44,114 nt of DNA from Microbacteriaceae bacterium. Lineage in GTDB: Bacteria > Actinomycetota > Actinomycetes > Actinomycetales > Microbacteriaceae. Of the stretch, positions 8,626 to 17,178 are shown in pieces. The notes beneath the pieces were generated by a model that worked only from the letters and a program-made list of their open reading frames with translations, ran no database searches and had not been told where the DNA came from. The stretch is taken from contig JAHEAT010000012.1 of the NCBI GenBank assembly GCA_024642605.1, forward strand, positions 1-44,114. The letters run 5' to 3'. Position 1 is the stretch's first letter, and every line of letters starts with the position of its first letter. Both the position numbers and the translations under genes were made by a program.

Positions 8626-11070
8626 CTAGCCGAAGTAAGAGTAAGCGACGATGCCGCGCTTAACCCGGTCTATGGCCTCGCGGGCCGTCGACTCCACCTT
8701 GCCTTCGGCGGTCTGCGCGATTTGCTCAAGCAGGTCGATGATCTGCTTGGTCCAGCGAATAAAGTCACCAGGCAGCATGTCGAACGATTCGAGCACACTA
8801 TCGAGCCTCGCACCCGAGGCCCAGCGGTGGATTGGCAAGCTAAGGGCTATGTCTGGTGGATTCGTCTTGGAGAGTTTTTGTTTTTTAGCCAGAAACTCAA
8901 TCTCTTCCCAAATTTCGAGCGTGGTGTTCATCGATGCCTCGAAGCCACCCTTGGGTATGCGAGGTGTGTTCTCTTCGTCGTCACGCCTGGCCTCATAAAC
9001 CAGCGCGGCGGCTATTGCAGCTAACCCTGCGGCATCCAGATTTTGCCATGCGTTGTGTCTTAGGCATTCGGCAACCAGAAGATCGCGCTCGCCGTAGATG
9101 CGCGCAAGCTTGAGCCCGGCTTCGGTGGCACGGAGTTCTCCATCGACCGTTTCCAGGTATTCAAGATCGCTCAACAGCAGGCAAATCTTGTCGAACGTCT
9201 TTGCAACAAGATTGGTGCGACCCTCGATTTGAGCCATCAGCGCATCGGTTTCGCGACGCAATTTCTGCCAACGCTCACCCCATCGGGCGTGCCCCTCGCG
9301 GTCACTGCACGAGTGACAAGGATGCTGCTTCATGCGACGTCTCAACTCGGCGAGCTGCTTCTCTTTAGAAGCTCTCCCCTTGCTCGCTCTAATGTCTTTA
9401 CCGCGCTCGTGCCGAACCTGGCCGGCCGAAAGCTCGCGCTCAATGTCGCTGATCTCGCGTCGAAGCTCGGCATAACTACCGAAGTCGCCCAGGTGGCACT
9501 GCATCGACTGAAAGTAGCCCGATATTGATACTTCTCGGTCGCGAAGCCCCTTGGCCAGACCCACCACCGACCGGTCGGCTTGGAACTGCGCAAATGACAT
9601 CTCGAGCACTTCGCGAGCGCGATCTTGCCCGAAAGCATCCACGAGATTTACGGCCATGTTGTAGGTGGGTTTGAACGACGATATCAGGGGGTAGGTGCGC
9701 TTGGATGCAAGGCCGGCAACCACTTGAGGGTCAAGGTTGGCCGCCCACTGAATGACCGAGTGACCCTGCACATCGATGCCGCGACGACCAGCGCGGCCGG
9801 TTAGCTGGGTGTATTCACCAGGAGTGATTTGTACGCGACCCTCACCGTTGAATTTGTCTAGGCGATCGAGCACCACGGTGCGGGCCGGCATGTTGATGCC
9901 GAGAGCAAGGGTCTCGGTGGCGAATACAACCTTTACCAGCTTGCGCAAAAAGAGATCTTCGACAACTTCCTTGAACGCCGGGAGCATGCCTGCGTGGTGC
10001 GCAGCCACACCGCGTTCGAGCGAGTTGAGCCATTCAAAGTAGCCGAGAGTCGCCAAATCTTCGTCGGCGATGTTGGAGCATTTCTCTTCAACCAAAAGTC
10101 GAATCTCGCGACGCTGTTCGTTGTCGGTTAGGCGAAGCCCCCACCGAACACATTCCTTTACGGCAGCCTCACAGGCAGCTCTTGAAAAGATGAAGAAAAT
10201 GGCCGGCAGTAGGTCTGCATCTTGCAAAATCTCGATGATTTCGGGTTTGTTGGCCTTGGGAATTCGGTTCTGCTGCTTTTGCCAGTTGTTTTCGTAGCCT
10301 CGTCGACCACGGCTCGGTTTATTCACCGGTTGACGGAGTTTGTTGGCATGTCTTTGACTCAGTTCTGGGTTAACTCGAACATTCGATGGGTCAAACAACT
10401 CGATAAGTTCATCACCGAAAAGCACGTGCTGGTTTAGCGGTACCGGCCTGATTTCAGAAACGATGATGGCGGTGTCGCCGCGAACCTCGTCGAGCCAAGC
10501 ACCAAACTCTTCGGCGTTCGAAACCGTGGCACTCAACGAGATGATCTTTACGTCTCTAGGGAGGTGCAGAATGACTTCCTCCCAAACCGCTCCCCTGAAT
10601 CGGTCAGCGAGGTAGTGAACCTCATCCATGATTACGTAGCCCAAGCTCATCAGTGCATCCGAGTTTGCGTAAATCATGTTGCGCAGAACTTCGGTGGTCA
10701 TTACCAGAATTTGAGCGTCGCCGTTGATGTTGGTGTCACCGGTGAGAAGACCGACTCGCTCCTCGCCGTAGCGGGCTACTAACTCCGAGAACTTCTGGTT
10801 GCTGAGCGCTTTGATAGGCGTGGTGTAGAAAACCTTCAAACCTTTTTCGATGGCTAGGTGAATAGCGAATTCACCAACGACGGTTTTACCAGCACCGGTG
10901 GGAGCAGCAACTAAAACGCCTTTGCCCTCGGCCAGAGCCTGGCACGCCTGCTGCTGGAAATCATCCAAGGGAAATTTGAGCAGGTTGGTGAACGCGCCAA
11001 TTTCTGGGTGAGCCTGACGCTTTTTAGATAGGGCGTAACGCTCCGATGGGCTCAAGTCTTGCTCTGACAT
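8626..11070 (-). CDS. helY: HelY-type DEAD/DEAH-box RNA helicase
   Basis: Superfamily 2 helicase of the Ski2/Mtr4-like actinobacterial HelY group. The 814-aa protein has Walker A AAPTGAGKT (about residues 55-63), the motif DEVH in VIMDEVHYLADRFRG, motif III SLSAT, and the helicase C motifs ATETLALGINMPARTVV and QLTGRAGRRGID. A long charged helical region and a C-terminal domain with a CHSCSDREGH cysteine/histidine patch follow. The stop of tatC's neighbour relation is tight: helY starts 6 nt after tatC ends. The physiological RNA target is not known from sequence. Confidence 0.92.
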   Translation of the reverse strand: MSEQDLSPSERYALSKKRQAHPEIGAFTNLLKFPLDDFQQQACQALAEGKGVLVAAPTGAGKTVVGEFAIHLAIEKGLKVFYTTPIKALSNQKFSELVARYGEERVGLLTGDTNINGDAQILVMTTEVLRNMIYANSDALMSLGYVIMDEVHYLADRFRGAVWEEVILHLPRDVKIISLSATVSNAEEFGAWLDEVRGDTAIIVSEIRPVPLNQHVLFGDELIELFDPSNVRVNPELSQRHANKLRQPVNKPSRGRRGYENNWQKQQNRIPKANKPEIIEILQDADLLPAIFFIFSRAACEAAVKECVRWGLRLTDNEQRREIRLLVEEKCSNIADEDLATLGYFEWLNSLERGVAAHHAGMLPAFKEVVEDLFLRKLVKVVFATETLALGINMPARTVVLDRLDKFNGEGRVQITPGEYTQLTGRAGRRGIDVQGHSVIQWAANLDPQVVAGLASKRTYPLISSFKPTYNMAVNLVDAFGQDRAREVLEMSFAQFQADRSVVGLAKGLRDREVSISGYFQSMQCHLGDFGSYAELRREISDIERELSAGQVRHERGKDIRASKGRASKEKQLAELRRRMKQHPCHSCSDREGHARWGERWQKLRRETDALMAQIEGRTNLVAKTFDKICLLLSDLEYLETVDGELRATEAGLKLARIYGERDLLVAECLRHNAWQNLDAAGLAAIAAALVYEARRDDEENTPRIPKGGFEASMNTTLEIWEEIEFLAKKQKLSKTNPPDIALSLPIHRWASGARLDSVLESFDMLPGDFIRWTKQIIDLLEQIAQTAEGKVESTAREAIDRVKRGIVAYSYFG

Positions 11071-11076
11071 CGACGT

Positions 11077-11856
11077 CTAACCTAGGGAGTCGAGATTTAG
11101 CGCGTCGGCGGCTTTTTTGCGCCGGCGATCGGTGATCAGGGCTACGGTTCCGGCTGCGAAGTAAAGCAATGCCAGTGGCACCATCAGTACAAACATCGAA
11201 AGTGGGTCTGCCGTTGGTGTGGCAACTGCAGAAATCACCGCAATCACGAAAATAGCCAGTCGCCAAGATTTGAAAATCGATTTTGCCGTGATGAGCCCAG
11301 CGAAATTTAGAAGCACCAGCACAACAGGCATCACGAACGCGAGGCCGAATACCAAAAGTATTCTCAGGTCGAAGAGTATGTAGTCTTTCGCGTTGATGAT
11401 GTTGGTTGCGCCATCGGGGGTGAGCGACAGCAGTGCACTCATGAAGCCGGGCAGAGAAATCCAGGCTATGTATGCTCCGGCGGCAAATAGGGGCACCGCG
11501 CTAAATAGAAAGGCGAGCGTGAACCGACGTTCACGCTTTCGAAGAGCCGGGGTAATGAAAGCCCAGAGGTGAAAAAGCCAAACCGGGCTGGTCATCAGAA
11601 TGCCGATAAAAATCGACACTTGCAGTCGCAGGTCGAACGCCGACATAACGTCGGGAAAGTTGACGCTAACATTTGGGTGCGTTTTTGCAAGATTATCTAA
11701 GGGAGCTTTGAGCTGCTGAAAAAACGGGTCGTATAAATACCAGCCGGCCACAGATCCAGCACCGATAAAAAGTGCTGACCAAAACAGCCTGCCGCGCAAC
11801 TCCTTGAGGTGTCCCCCGAGGCTCATTCGAGCTCCGGGATTCTTGCGCTTAGCCAC
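11077..11856 (-). CDS. tatC: Sec-independent protein translocase TatC
   Basis: Multispanning receptor of the twin-arginine export pathway that recognises RR signal peptides. The 259-aa protein begins with the family motif MSLGGHLKELRGRLFWSALF and has about six hydrophobic segments, including the conserved SPVWLFHLWAFITPALRKRERR and FGLAFVMPVVLVLLNFAGL regions. GTG start overlaps the tatA stop by 1 nt (TAGTG), implying coupled translation. Sits in the conserved pafC-tatA-tatC-helY order. Confidence 0.95.
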   Translation of the reverse strand: MAKRKNPGARMSLGGHLKELRGRLFWSALFIGAGSVAGWYLYDPFFQQLKAPLDNLAKTHPNVSVNFPDVMSAFDLRLQVSIFIGILMTSPVWLFHLWAFITPALRKRERRFTLAFLFSAVPLFAAGAYIAWISLPGFMSALLSLTPDGATNIINAKDYILFDLRILLVFGLAFVMPVVLVLLNFAGLITAKSIFKSWRLAIFVIAVISAVATPTADPLSMFVLMVPLALLYFAAGTVALITDRRRKKAADALNLDSLG

Positions 11857-12050
11857 TACTCAGGCTTGTCGTCAGACTTTGGCTTGGCGGCCGAATCTTC
11901 GCTTGAAGGTTCGTCGGTGCTCTTCATTTCTTTTTTGAACACCTGAAGCGACTGAGCCAAGCCCTTGGCTAATCCTGGAAGCTTTGGTGCGCCCCAGAAC
12001 AAGAGCACGATCACAAGAATGATGATCCATTCAAAACCGTTTAGTCTCAC
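11856..12050 (-). CDS. tatA: Sec-independent protein translocase TatA
   Basis: Pore-forming Tat component. The 64-aa protein has one N-terminal membrane helix, the hinge FWGAPKLPGLAKGL and the amphipathic helix AQSLQVFKKEMKS, followed by an acidic/lysine-rich tail, all standard for TatA. GTG start overlaps the upstream gene's stop (GTGA, 4 nt) and its stop overlaps the tatC start. No tatB is nearby, as usual in many actinobacterial tatAC pairs. Confidence 0.95.
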   Translation of the reverse strand: MRLNGFEWIIILVIVLLFWGAPKLPGLAKGLAQSLQVFKKEMKSTDEPSSEDSAAKPKSDDKPE

Positions 12051-12379
12051 AAGAGCCTGCTTTCATCGAAATCGATATCTTTAAGTCTGTTTACAAGCCT
12101 ACGCTCTCGCTCTTCCTTGCGTTTACGATTCGCCTTAGAACGAGCCTTTTGTCGCGAGAACACCTGCTCCGCGGTTTGCTCCAGAGCTGGAGTCAGCTCT
12201 TCGATTTCTACGGCTTGATTCATTTTTGCCTGCAACGCTGCGGCGATTGACTGAAGGCGAGCCGCGGGTGCCTGTAGTTTTTTGGCCTTGGCTACGAGAC
12301 CAGCCAAGATGAACCCGTAGACCACTAGCGCTAGCACGGCTACCGCAATCCAAATAAAGAACCAGAACCAAAATCCCAC
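12047..12379 (-). CDS. Hypothetical single-pass membrane protein between pafC and tatA
   Basis: Not recognised as a named family. The 110-aa product has one strong N-terminal membrane helix (about residues 3-28, rich in Trp/Phe/Val) followed by a long charged helical region with heptad-like spacing and a very basic stretch (RQKARSKANRKRKEERERR), ending DIDFDESRLL. GTG start lies 3 nt after the pafC stop and the gene overlaps tatA by 4 nt, so it is translated with the tat genes. In Mycobacterium pafC is next to tatA without such a gene. A role in Tat function or envelope is only suggested by context. Confidence 0.75.
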   Translation of the reverse strand: MGFWFWFFIWIAVAVLALVVYGFILAGLVAKAKKLQAPAARLQSIAAALQAKMNQAVEIEELTPALEQTAEQVFSRQKARSKANRKRKEERERRLVNRLKDIDFDESRLL

Positions 12380-12382
12380 GGC

Positions 12383-13402
12383 TTAGTCCTCGTTCTCGGG
12401 TGTCTGCTCGCTGGTGAACTCACCGAGAGACTCGAGGGCGTAGTTTCTAACGATGTCGCGCGCGATGGCGGGCGAGATAACCCGCGCCGCTCCCCCGTAC
12501 TTCGAAATCAGGTGCCCGAGGTTTGGCAGGTAACCAACCTTGATGGTCACCTGGATGGTTCCCGCCGAGTCCCCTCGCGGTGCATCCAAGTGAGTGTATT
12601 CGGCAACCAGGTCGTACGCCTCTGGGTCAACCTCAACGACCACGTCGGTGTCGTATTCGCCTGGAATGTAGAGGCGATCTTCTTCTTCGTCGATGGCAGC
12701 CAAGGCTTCGGTTGCTGCAACCGACCGGGCTTCGCTCGAGATCTGCACCTGACGCATGCGGTCAAGTCTGAACGATTTGACCAGTTCGCTCACAGGGCAC
12801 CAGGCGCGCAGGTACCATTGCGAATTCTGAAGATCTAGCCGAAGCGGTTCGAGGGTTCTATCGCTTGCCTCACCGCGCTGGTTGATGTAGTTGCAGGTAA
12901 TTTGCTGTTGGGCCAAAATTCCCTTGCGCAATGTGGCGACATCGGCGCCCACAGTGCCCACTTCGTAGGCGATCGTCGGCGGCGTAGAGGCCGGTTGCGA
13001 ACTGGCGAGCAATTCAATCAGCTCTTCGATTTCAGACTCCGATGAGAATTCGGGAAGAGCCCGCAGGTATGAGAGCCCAGCGGCGATTGCCGAAGCTTGA
13101 CGCATCGAGATTCGCGGAGCATCGGTGATGATTCCCGATTCAAGAAAGGCTAGAACGCCTTCATCGTGAAACAAGTCCCAGTCAAAGTTGAACGGCAGAA
13201 GTTCGTGTCCGTCGGCTCGAACACCGCCCGATTTAACCAGAGTCTCCATTGCCTTACGAATGGCCGCAACAGACATTCCTAGGCGGTCAGCAGCCGCTTC
13301 GATGTGAATCTCGCCTTCGCGCTGAACCAGACCGATAAGCGAAATGAGGAAGTTGAACTGGTCGTCACCCGAAAGAACATTTTTGAGCTTAGGCATGAGC
13401 AT
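12383..13402 (-). CDS. pafC: WYL-domain transcriptional regulator PafC
   Basis: Second half of the PafBC pair, which in mycobacteria activates the RecA/LexA-independent DNA-damage response. The 339-aa protein has an N-terminal winged-helix region (FLISLIGLVQREGEIHIEAA through AIRKAMETLVKSGGV), a central WYL domain (QQITCNYINQRGEASDRTLE ... WYLRAWC) and a C-terminal WCX region. The start overlaps pafB by 14 nt at 13389-13402; a second ATG at 13396 is possible. Despite the name, it is not a proteasome component, and no proteasome genes are present here. Confidence 0.9.
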   Translation of the reverse strand: MLMPKLKNVLSGDDQFNFLISLIGLVQREGEIHIEAAADRLGMSVAAIRKAMETLVKSGGVRADGHELLPFNFDWDLFHDEGVLAFLESGIITDAPRISMRQASAIAAGLSYLRALPEFSSESEIEELIELLASSQPASTPPTIAYEVGTVGADVATLRKGILAQQQITCNYINQRGEASDRTLEPLRLDLQNSQWYLRAWCPVSELVKSFRLDRMRQVQISSEARSVAATEALAAIDEEEDRLYIPGEYDTDVVVEVDPEAYDLVAEYTHLDAPRGDSAGTIQVTIKVGYLPNLGHLISKYGGAARVISPAIARDIVRNYALESLGEFTSEQTPENED

Positions 13403-14399
13403 TCACCACCTTTTGCAGGCCCTTGGTGATTGCATTCTTGAGTTCGGCTGGCTGCAACACCTCTACGGTGCGCCCGTAGGCCCTTAGCGACTCGGCTAGC
13501 AAGTGTAGGTCCATAAAGTTCATGGTCACTAAGCCATCGGAGACCGTGGCATCGCCGAGTTCGAAGTGAACCCAGGCTTCGGTGAGCGGGGCAACCTTGA
13601 TGACCGCCACGTTCTTCGAAATGAATTCTTCGAGGCTCTTCGAGGCTTGGTTGACCTGGTCGTGGGTAACAATGTCAAACTTGTTGCCGGTGGCTTCGAT
13701 TCTGCTCACGATGCGCTTGAGCATGAAATTTCTAATGTCTTGCTTTCCGACATCCCAGCACACCAAAAGCCATTGACCCGAGATGTGGCGAACCTGCCAG
13801 GGTTGAACGGTTCTGGTTTCAATCTCTCGATCAGGGGCACGGTATTTGAAAGACACTTCAACGCCGTCTCTGGCGGCTTCTTCGAGCTGCAAAATGCCGG
13901 GTTCGTTAGTGAGAATTCTCGGCGCAAAACCTTCGAGGTCTAGACCGTCGCTCGGCATGCCAAGTGCTTTCAGCCGCATCACCGCCCGCGATGCCTCTAC
14001 CGAGAAGCTCGCGCGGGCCCACACCTTGGCGGCAAGTTCGAGTAGGCGAAGTTGGTTGGCGCTCAGGTTCGTGCCCGACGGCCAAACAAAGGTGTCGGCA
14101 GGTATGAAGTAGCGGGTTTCGGTGTTGTCTTCGATGTCTGATGCACGAATGAAGGCCTCGACCTGCACTCCCATCCCTCGCAGCGAGTCTTTGTCGCGTT
14201 CGAACATCTTGTCGAGCGCGTCCTTGGATTTACCAGACTCGTTGCTCATTCGATATCCGCGCAGTGAGCGGAACAGCTCTTCTTTGGTGAACCCTTGCTT
14301 GCTGCTCAGAAGCGTCAAAGTCAGGCTGAGTAGGCGTTCCGACTTGTCGTCGGCTTCGAGTTTGAAACCTTCGTCGTTCTCTTCGAAGTGCGCCCCCAT
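13389..14399 (-). CDS. pafB: WYL-domain transcriptional regulator PafB
   Basis: First half of the PafBC DNA-damage regulator. From the ATG at 14399 the protein is 336 aa: an N-terminal helix-turn-helix region (SERLLSLTLTLLSSKQGFTKEELFRSLRGY), a WYL domain (VEVSFKYRAPDREIETRTVQ ... WLLVCWDV) and a C-terminal WCX-like part. The frame is open upstream to 14546, but that would run into the FKBP gene, so the start just after its stop is chosen. Its last codons overlap pafC. PafB and PafC form a heterodimer in mycobacteria; here they are likely translated together. Confidence 0.9.
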   Translation of the reverse strand: MGAHFEENDEGFKLEADDKSERLLSLTLTLLSSKQGFTKEELFRSLRGYRMSNESGKSKDALDKMFERDKDSLRGMGVQVEAFIRASDIEDNTETRYFIPADTFVWPSGTNLSANQLRLLELAAKVWARASFSVEASRAVMRLKALGMPSDGLDLEGFAPRILTNEPGILQLEEAARDGVEVSFKYRAPDREIETRTVQPWQVRHISGQWLLVCWDVGKQDIRNFMLKRIVSRIEATGNKFDIVTHDQVNQASKSLEEFISKNVAVIKVAPLTEAWVHFELGDATVSDGLVTMNFMDLHLLAESLRAYGRTVEVLQPAELKNAITKGLQKVVNAHA

Positions 14400-14409
14400 A
14401 AAGTTCGCC

Positions 14410-15411
14410 TTACTTGCCCTGGATGCCCAGGATGTCGATGACGAATACGAGAGTCGAGTTCGCAGGGATGGTGCCCTGGGCTGTTGAGCCGTAGCCCAGC
14501 GAAGGCGGAATGACCGCAACGATTTGCGAACCGACCTTTTGACCAACGAGGGCCTCGACGAATCCAGTGATCAGCGAGCCCTTAGCAATCGTGAAATTTG
14601 CCGGAGTGCCCTTATCCCACGATGAATCGAACTTCGAGCCGTCGGCCCAGGTGTAGCCCGCGTAGTGCAAAATCACCTTGTCGCCATCGGCGATGGTCTG
14701 GCCCGCACCCTGAATCAGAACTTCGGTTGCGGTTGATTCTTGGCCGTCTTTCGATGCCTTAGGAAATGGTGCTTCGGTTGGAATCGTTACGCCAGGTGTG
14801 CCGTTTACTGCGCGAATGATGGTTGGAAAACCAGATTGCGCGGCCTGTTCGTTGCCTACTGCGTATGGAAGGTAAACCTTGCGAACTTCCATGATGAATA
14901 GAACGTCATCGTTCTTACCAATCTTCAGCTGGTCGATCCCCTGGTTCTTGTGAATTACAGAGGCTGGAAACAGGATGGCGACTCGGCTGCCTTCTCGAAC
15001 GCCGCCGAGTGCCTCACAGAAGCCTGGCTCCTGCTTAGGGGTTAGAACCTGCAGAGATGAACCACTGCCGTCAAAAGATGAAGGCTGGAAGATTTCGCCG
15101 GTAGCAGCGTTGACACCCAAGTACTCGAGATCAACGGTTTGGTTACCGGTGATCTTTGGGCCGGTACCCTCCTTGATGATCGCGGTCTCGACGCTCTTGC
15201 TGCTCAGCGGCGTTGCGAAGTCAACCGATGCACCCTTTGAGGATTCTTTTACCGTCACAGCGTCGACGGCGCGACCGCTTGCAGCAGTGGTTGCGGTTCC
15301 ACACTCTGCCTTGAGGCTGCTGTACATGGCCTCTTCGCTGTTGATTGAAGAGCAGGCGCTGAGTGAGAAAACCAGTGCAACGGATGCCGCGAGGGCTAGG
15401 AGTTTACGCAA
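14410..15411 (-). CDS. FKBP-type peptidyl-prolyl isomerase lipoprotein with two FKBP domains
   Basis: Predicted extracytoplasmic prolyl isomerase/chaperone. The 333-aa protein has a lipoprotein signal ending in the lipobox LSAC (cysteine at about 20). A first FKBP-like domain (about 65-180) is degenerate: no FDSS and no YG-x-IP signature. The second (about 225-331) is canonical, with GDKVILHYAGYTWADGSKFD, GFVEALVGQKVGSQI and IPPSLGYG. TTG start with AAGGA 7 nt upstream. It directly precedes pafB, the usual actinobacterial order. Expected to be lipidated and then N-acylated by Lnt. Confidence 0.9.
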   Translation of the reverse strand: MRKLLALAASVALVFSLSACSSINSEEAMYSSLKAECGTATTAASGRAVDAVTVKESSKGASVDFATPLSSKSVETAIIKEGTGPKITGNQTVDLEYLGVNAATGEIFQPSSFDGSGSSLQVLTPKQEPGFCEALGGVREGSRVAILFPASVIHKNQGIDQLKIGKNDDVLFIMEVRKVYLPYAVGNEQAAQSGFPTIIRAVNGTPGVTIPTEAPFPKASKDGQESTATEVLIQGAGQTIADGDKVILHYAGYTWADGSKFDSSWDKGTPANFTIAKGSLITGFVEALVGQKVGSQIVAVIPPSLGYGSTAQGTIPANSTLVFVIDILGIQGK

Positions 15412-15449
15412 GAGATATCCTTCGATTTTTATTCAAGTTTAGTTGCCTG

Positions 15450-16445
15450 TTAGTCGGCATCGGGTTGATTGCGTTGAGCGCTTGCCTCGGCTGAGTTCAC
15501 GGCGTTTCTGAGGTTTTTTCTGAGCTTCTTCTCCCCCACCTTTTTTGCATTTAGGTGGTCTGGGTTCCAAACCGAAATGTCTTCGTCGGCAAAATCCGTT
15601 TTAGATGGGCGTGACTTGAACTCGGGCAGAATAGTTCCGTCGGCGAGTTTTCGGGCCGTGATTAGAAAGCCAGTGTGGCCGATCATTCGGTGTTCCGGTC
15701 TTACCGCCAATCCCTGCAGATGCCAAGGTCGCACCATAGACTCCCACGCTGATGGCTCGGCGAATCGCTTGCTTTCACGAAGAGCCTCGGCCAGTCGAGA
15801 TAGTTGCGTAACCGTTGCCACGTAGCCGATGAAGATGCCACCGGAAATCAAGGCGTCGGCCGCTGATTCGATGCACTCCCAAGGAGCGAGCATGTCTAAC
15901 ACCACGCGGTCTGCGCTGCCTGCCATGACTTTTTTTGGAAGCTCAACCTGCAGGTCACCGAGGTGAACGTTCCAGTTCTTCGGCTTGTGTCCGAGCTCGG
16001 TGGCCACGTTGGCTTGAGCGATTTCGGCAAACTCGGCTCGGCGCTCAAATGAGTCGAGGTGTCCGGTAACGCCCACGGCGCGAAGTAGGTACATGCTCAA
16101 CGCTCCGCTACCAACACCTGCCTCCACAACCCGAGCACCCGGAAAAATGTCGCCTTCGACAATGATCTGAGCAGCATCCTTGGGGTAAATAATGGCGGCA
16201 CCGCGAGGCATTGAAAGCACGAAGTCGGTTAGCAAAGGGCGCATCGCTAGATACTCAACGTCGTATTGGTTTCGTACGATGCTGCCTTCGGGCTGGCCGA
16301 TAATCGCGTCGTGCTTGAGGTCGCCGCGGTGGGTGCCAAAGGCCGCGCCAGCGGTGAGTGTAATCGTGTTGATTCGCCCCTTTGGTCCGGTGAGCTGCAC
16401 TTTGTCGCCTTCGCGAAAAGGGCCACGCTTGAGATTCTCGGTCAT
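15450..16445 (-). CDS. trmI: tRNA (adenine(58)-N1)-methyltransferase TrmI
   Basis: Adds N1-methyl to A58 in the T-loop of tRNAs. The 331-aa protein has an N-terminal beta domain (REGDKVQLTGPKGRINTITL) and a SAM-binding Rossmann domain starting IFPGARVVEAGVGSGALSMYL, then DRVVLDMLAPWE. The C-terminal tail is lysine-rich. Its start overlaps the HAD stop by 4 nt (ATGA). In most actinobacteria the next genes downstream are arc, dop, pup, prcBA and pafA; here the next gene is the FKBP lipoprotein, 38 nt away. Confidence 0.93.
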   Translation of the reverse strand: MTENLKRGPFREGDKVQLTGPKGRINTITLTAGAAFGTHRGDLKHDAIIGQPEGSIVRNQYDVEYLAMRPLLTDFVLSMPRGAAIIYPKDAAQIIVEGDIFPGARVVEAGVGSGALSMYLLRAVGVTGHLDSFERRAEFAEIAQANVATELGHKPKNWNVHLGDLQVELPKKVMAGSADRVVLDMLAPWECIESAADALISGGIFIGYVATVTQLSRLAEALRESKRFAEPSAWESMVRPWHLQGLAVRPEHRMIGHTGFLITARKLADGTILPEFKSRPSKTDFADEDISVWNPDHLNAKKVGEKKLRKNLRNAVNSAEASAQRNQPDAD

Positions 16446-17110
16446 TTGTTCCTAAACAGTTGCTTGAGGTCTTTGACGCCCACGCCCTCGAGAGTCGGCC
16501 ACAGTACTCGGCCTTCAATCGGAGGAATGACCATCATGTTTGGTATGCCAACGGCTTTTGTACCGGCGGCCTCGGCCGACAGCAGGCCGGTAATCGAATC
16601 TTCGAAGGCTACGCAATCGGATGCCTCAACACCGAGCAACTCGGCTGCTTTGAGGTACGGCTCGGGGTGCGGTTTGCCGTGTCGAACGTCGTCGCCGGCC
16701 ACCACGACATCAAATGCTTTGAAATCGATGGCTTCAACCACCTGAAGCGCAGTGCGTCGCATTGACATGGTTACTAGGGCGGTTTTCACGCCTCGACGCT
16801 TCAAGTTTCGAAGCAGTTGTTTGGCTCCCGGTCGCCAAGGAATCTCACGTTTCAGATGTTCATTTACCGCGGAGGTTAGGTGATCGATGATTTGTTGCGG
16901 TTCTAGCTCTGAACCGATGCGCTCTTTGATGATTCTCGAGCTGTCGTAGAGGCTCATGCCGATTAGTGAATCGCCGTCGTCTTGAGTCCAGGCTGCGCCG
17001 TGCTTTTCGGCGAGTTCACGTTCAGATTTGATCCAGTACGGTTCGGAGTCGATTAGCGTGCCGTCTAGGTCGAACAGCACGGCTGCGGGGATGGATTTGC
17101 CGAACCACAT
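16442..17110 (-). CDS. HAD-superfamily phosphatase (beta-phosphoglucomutase-like)
   Basis: The 222-aa protein has HAD motif I in AAVLFDLDGTLIDSEP (nucleophile and acid/base aspartates), motif II in TALVTMS, a lysine in GKPHPEPY, and motif IV in CVAFEDSITG. The helical cap between motifs I and II puts it in the subfamily I phosphatase/phosphomutase group. Substrate cannot be assigned. It lies immediately upstream of trmI, a position conserved in actinobacteria. TAGACT lies 8 nt before the ATG, so the mRNA probably has a very short or no leader. Divergent from the PAC2 gene. Confidence 0.88.
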   Translation of the reverse strand: MWFGKSIPAAVLFDLDGTLIDSEPYWIKSERELAEKHGAAWTQDDGDSLIGMSLYDSSRIIKERIGSELEPQQIIDHLTSAVNEHLKREIPWRPGAKQLLRNLKRRGVKTALVTMSMRRTALQVVEAIDFKAFDVVVAGDDVRHGKPHPEPYLKAAELLGVEASDCVAFEDSITGLLSAEAAGTKAVGIPNMMVIPPIEGRVLWPTLEGVGVKDLKQLFRNK

Positions 17111-17178
17111 AGTTCTCGAGTCTAGCCTTGCCCGCGAACCCTTAGAGTTTTAGAGACGGTTAATCTCAGGGACAGCGC

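Noticed and set aside
12383..14399. Reading pafB/pafC as proof of a proteasome
   Set aside because: The names are historical; both are WYL regulators and no Pup, Dop, PafA, Arc or Prc sequence is visible in the window.
14400..14546. N-terminal extension of pafB
   Set aside because: It lies antiphase over the end of the FKBP gene, has arginine/serine-rich low-quality sequence, and the ATG at 14399 fits the family start.
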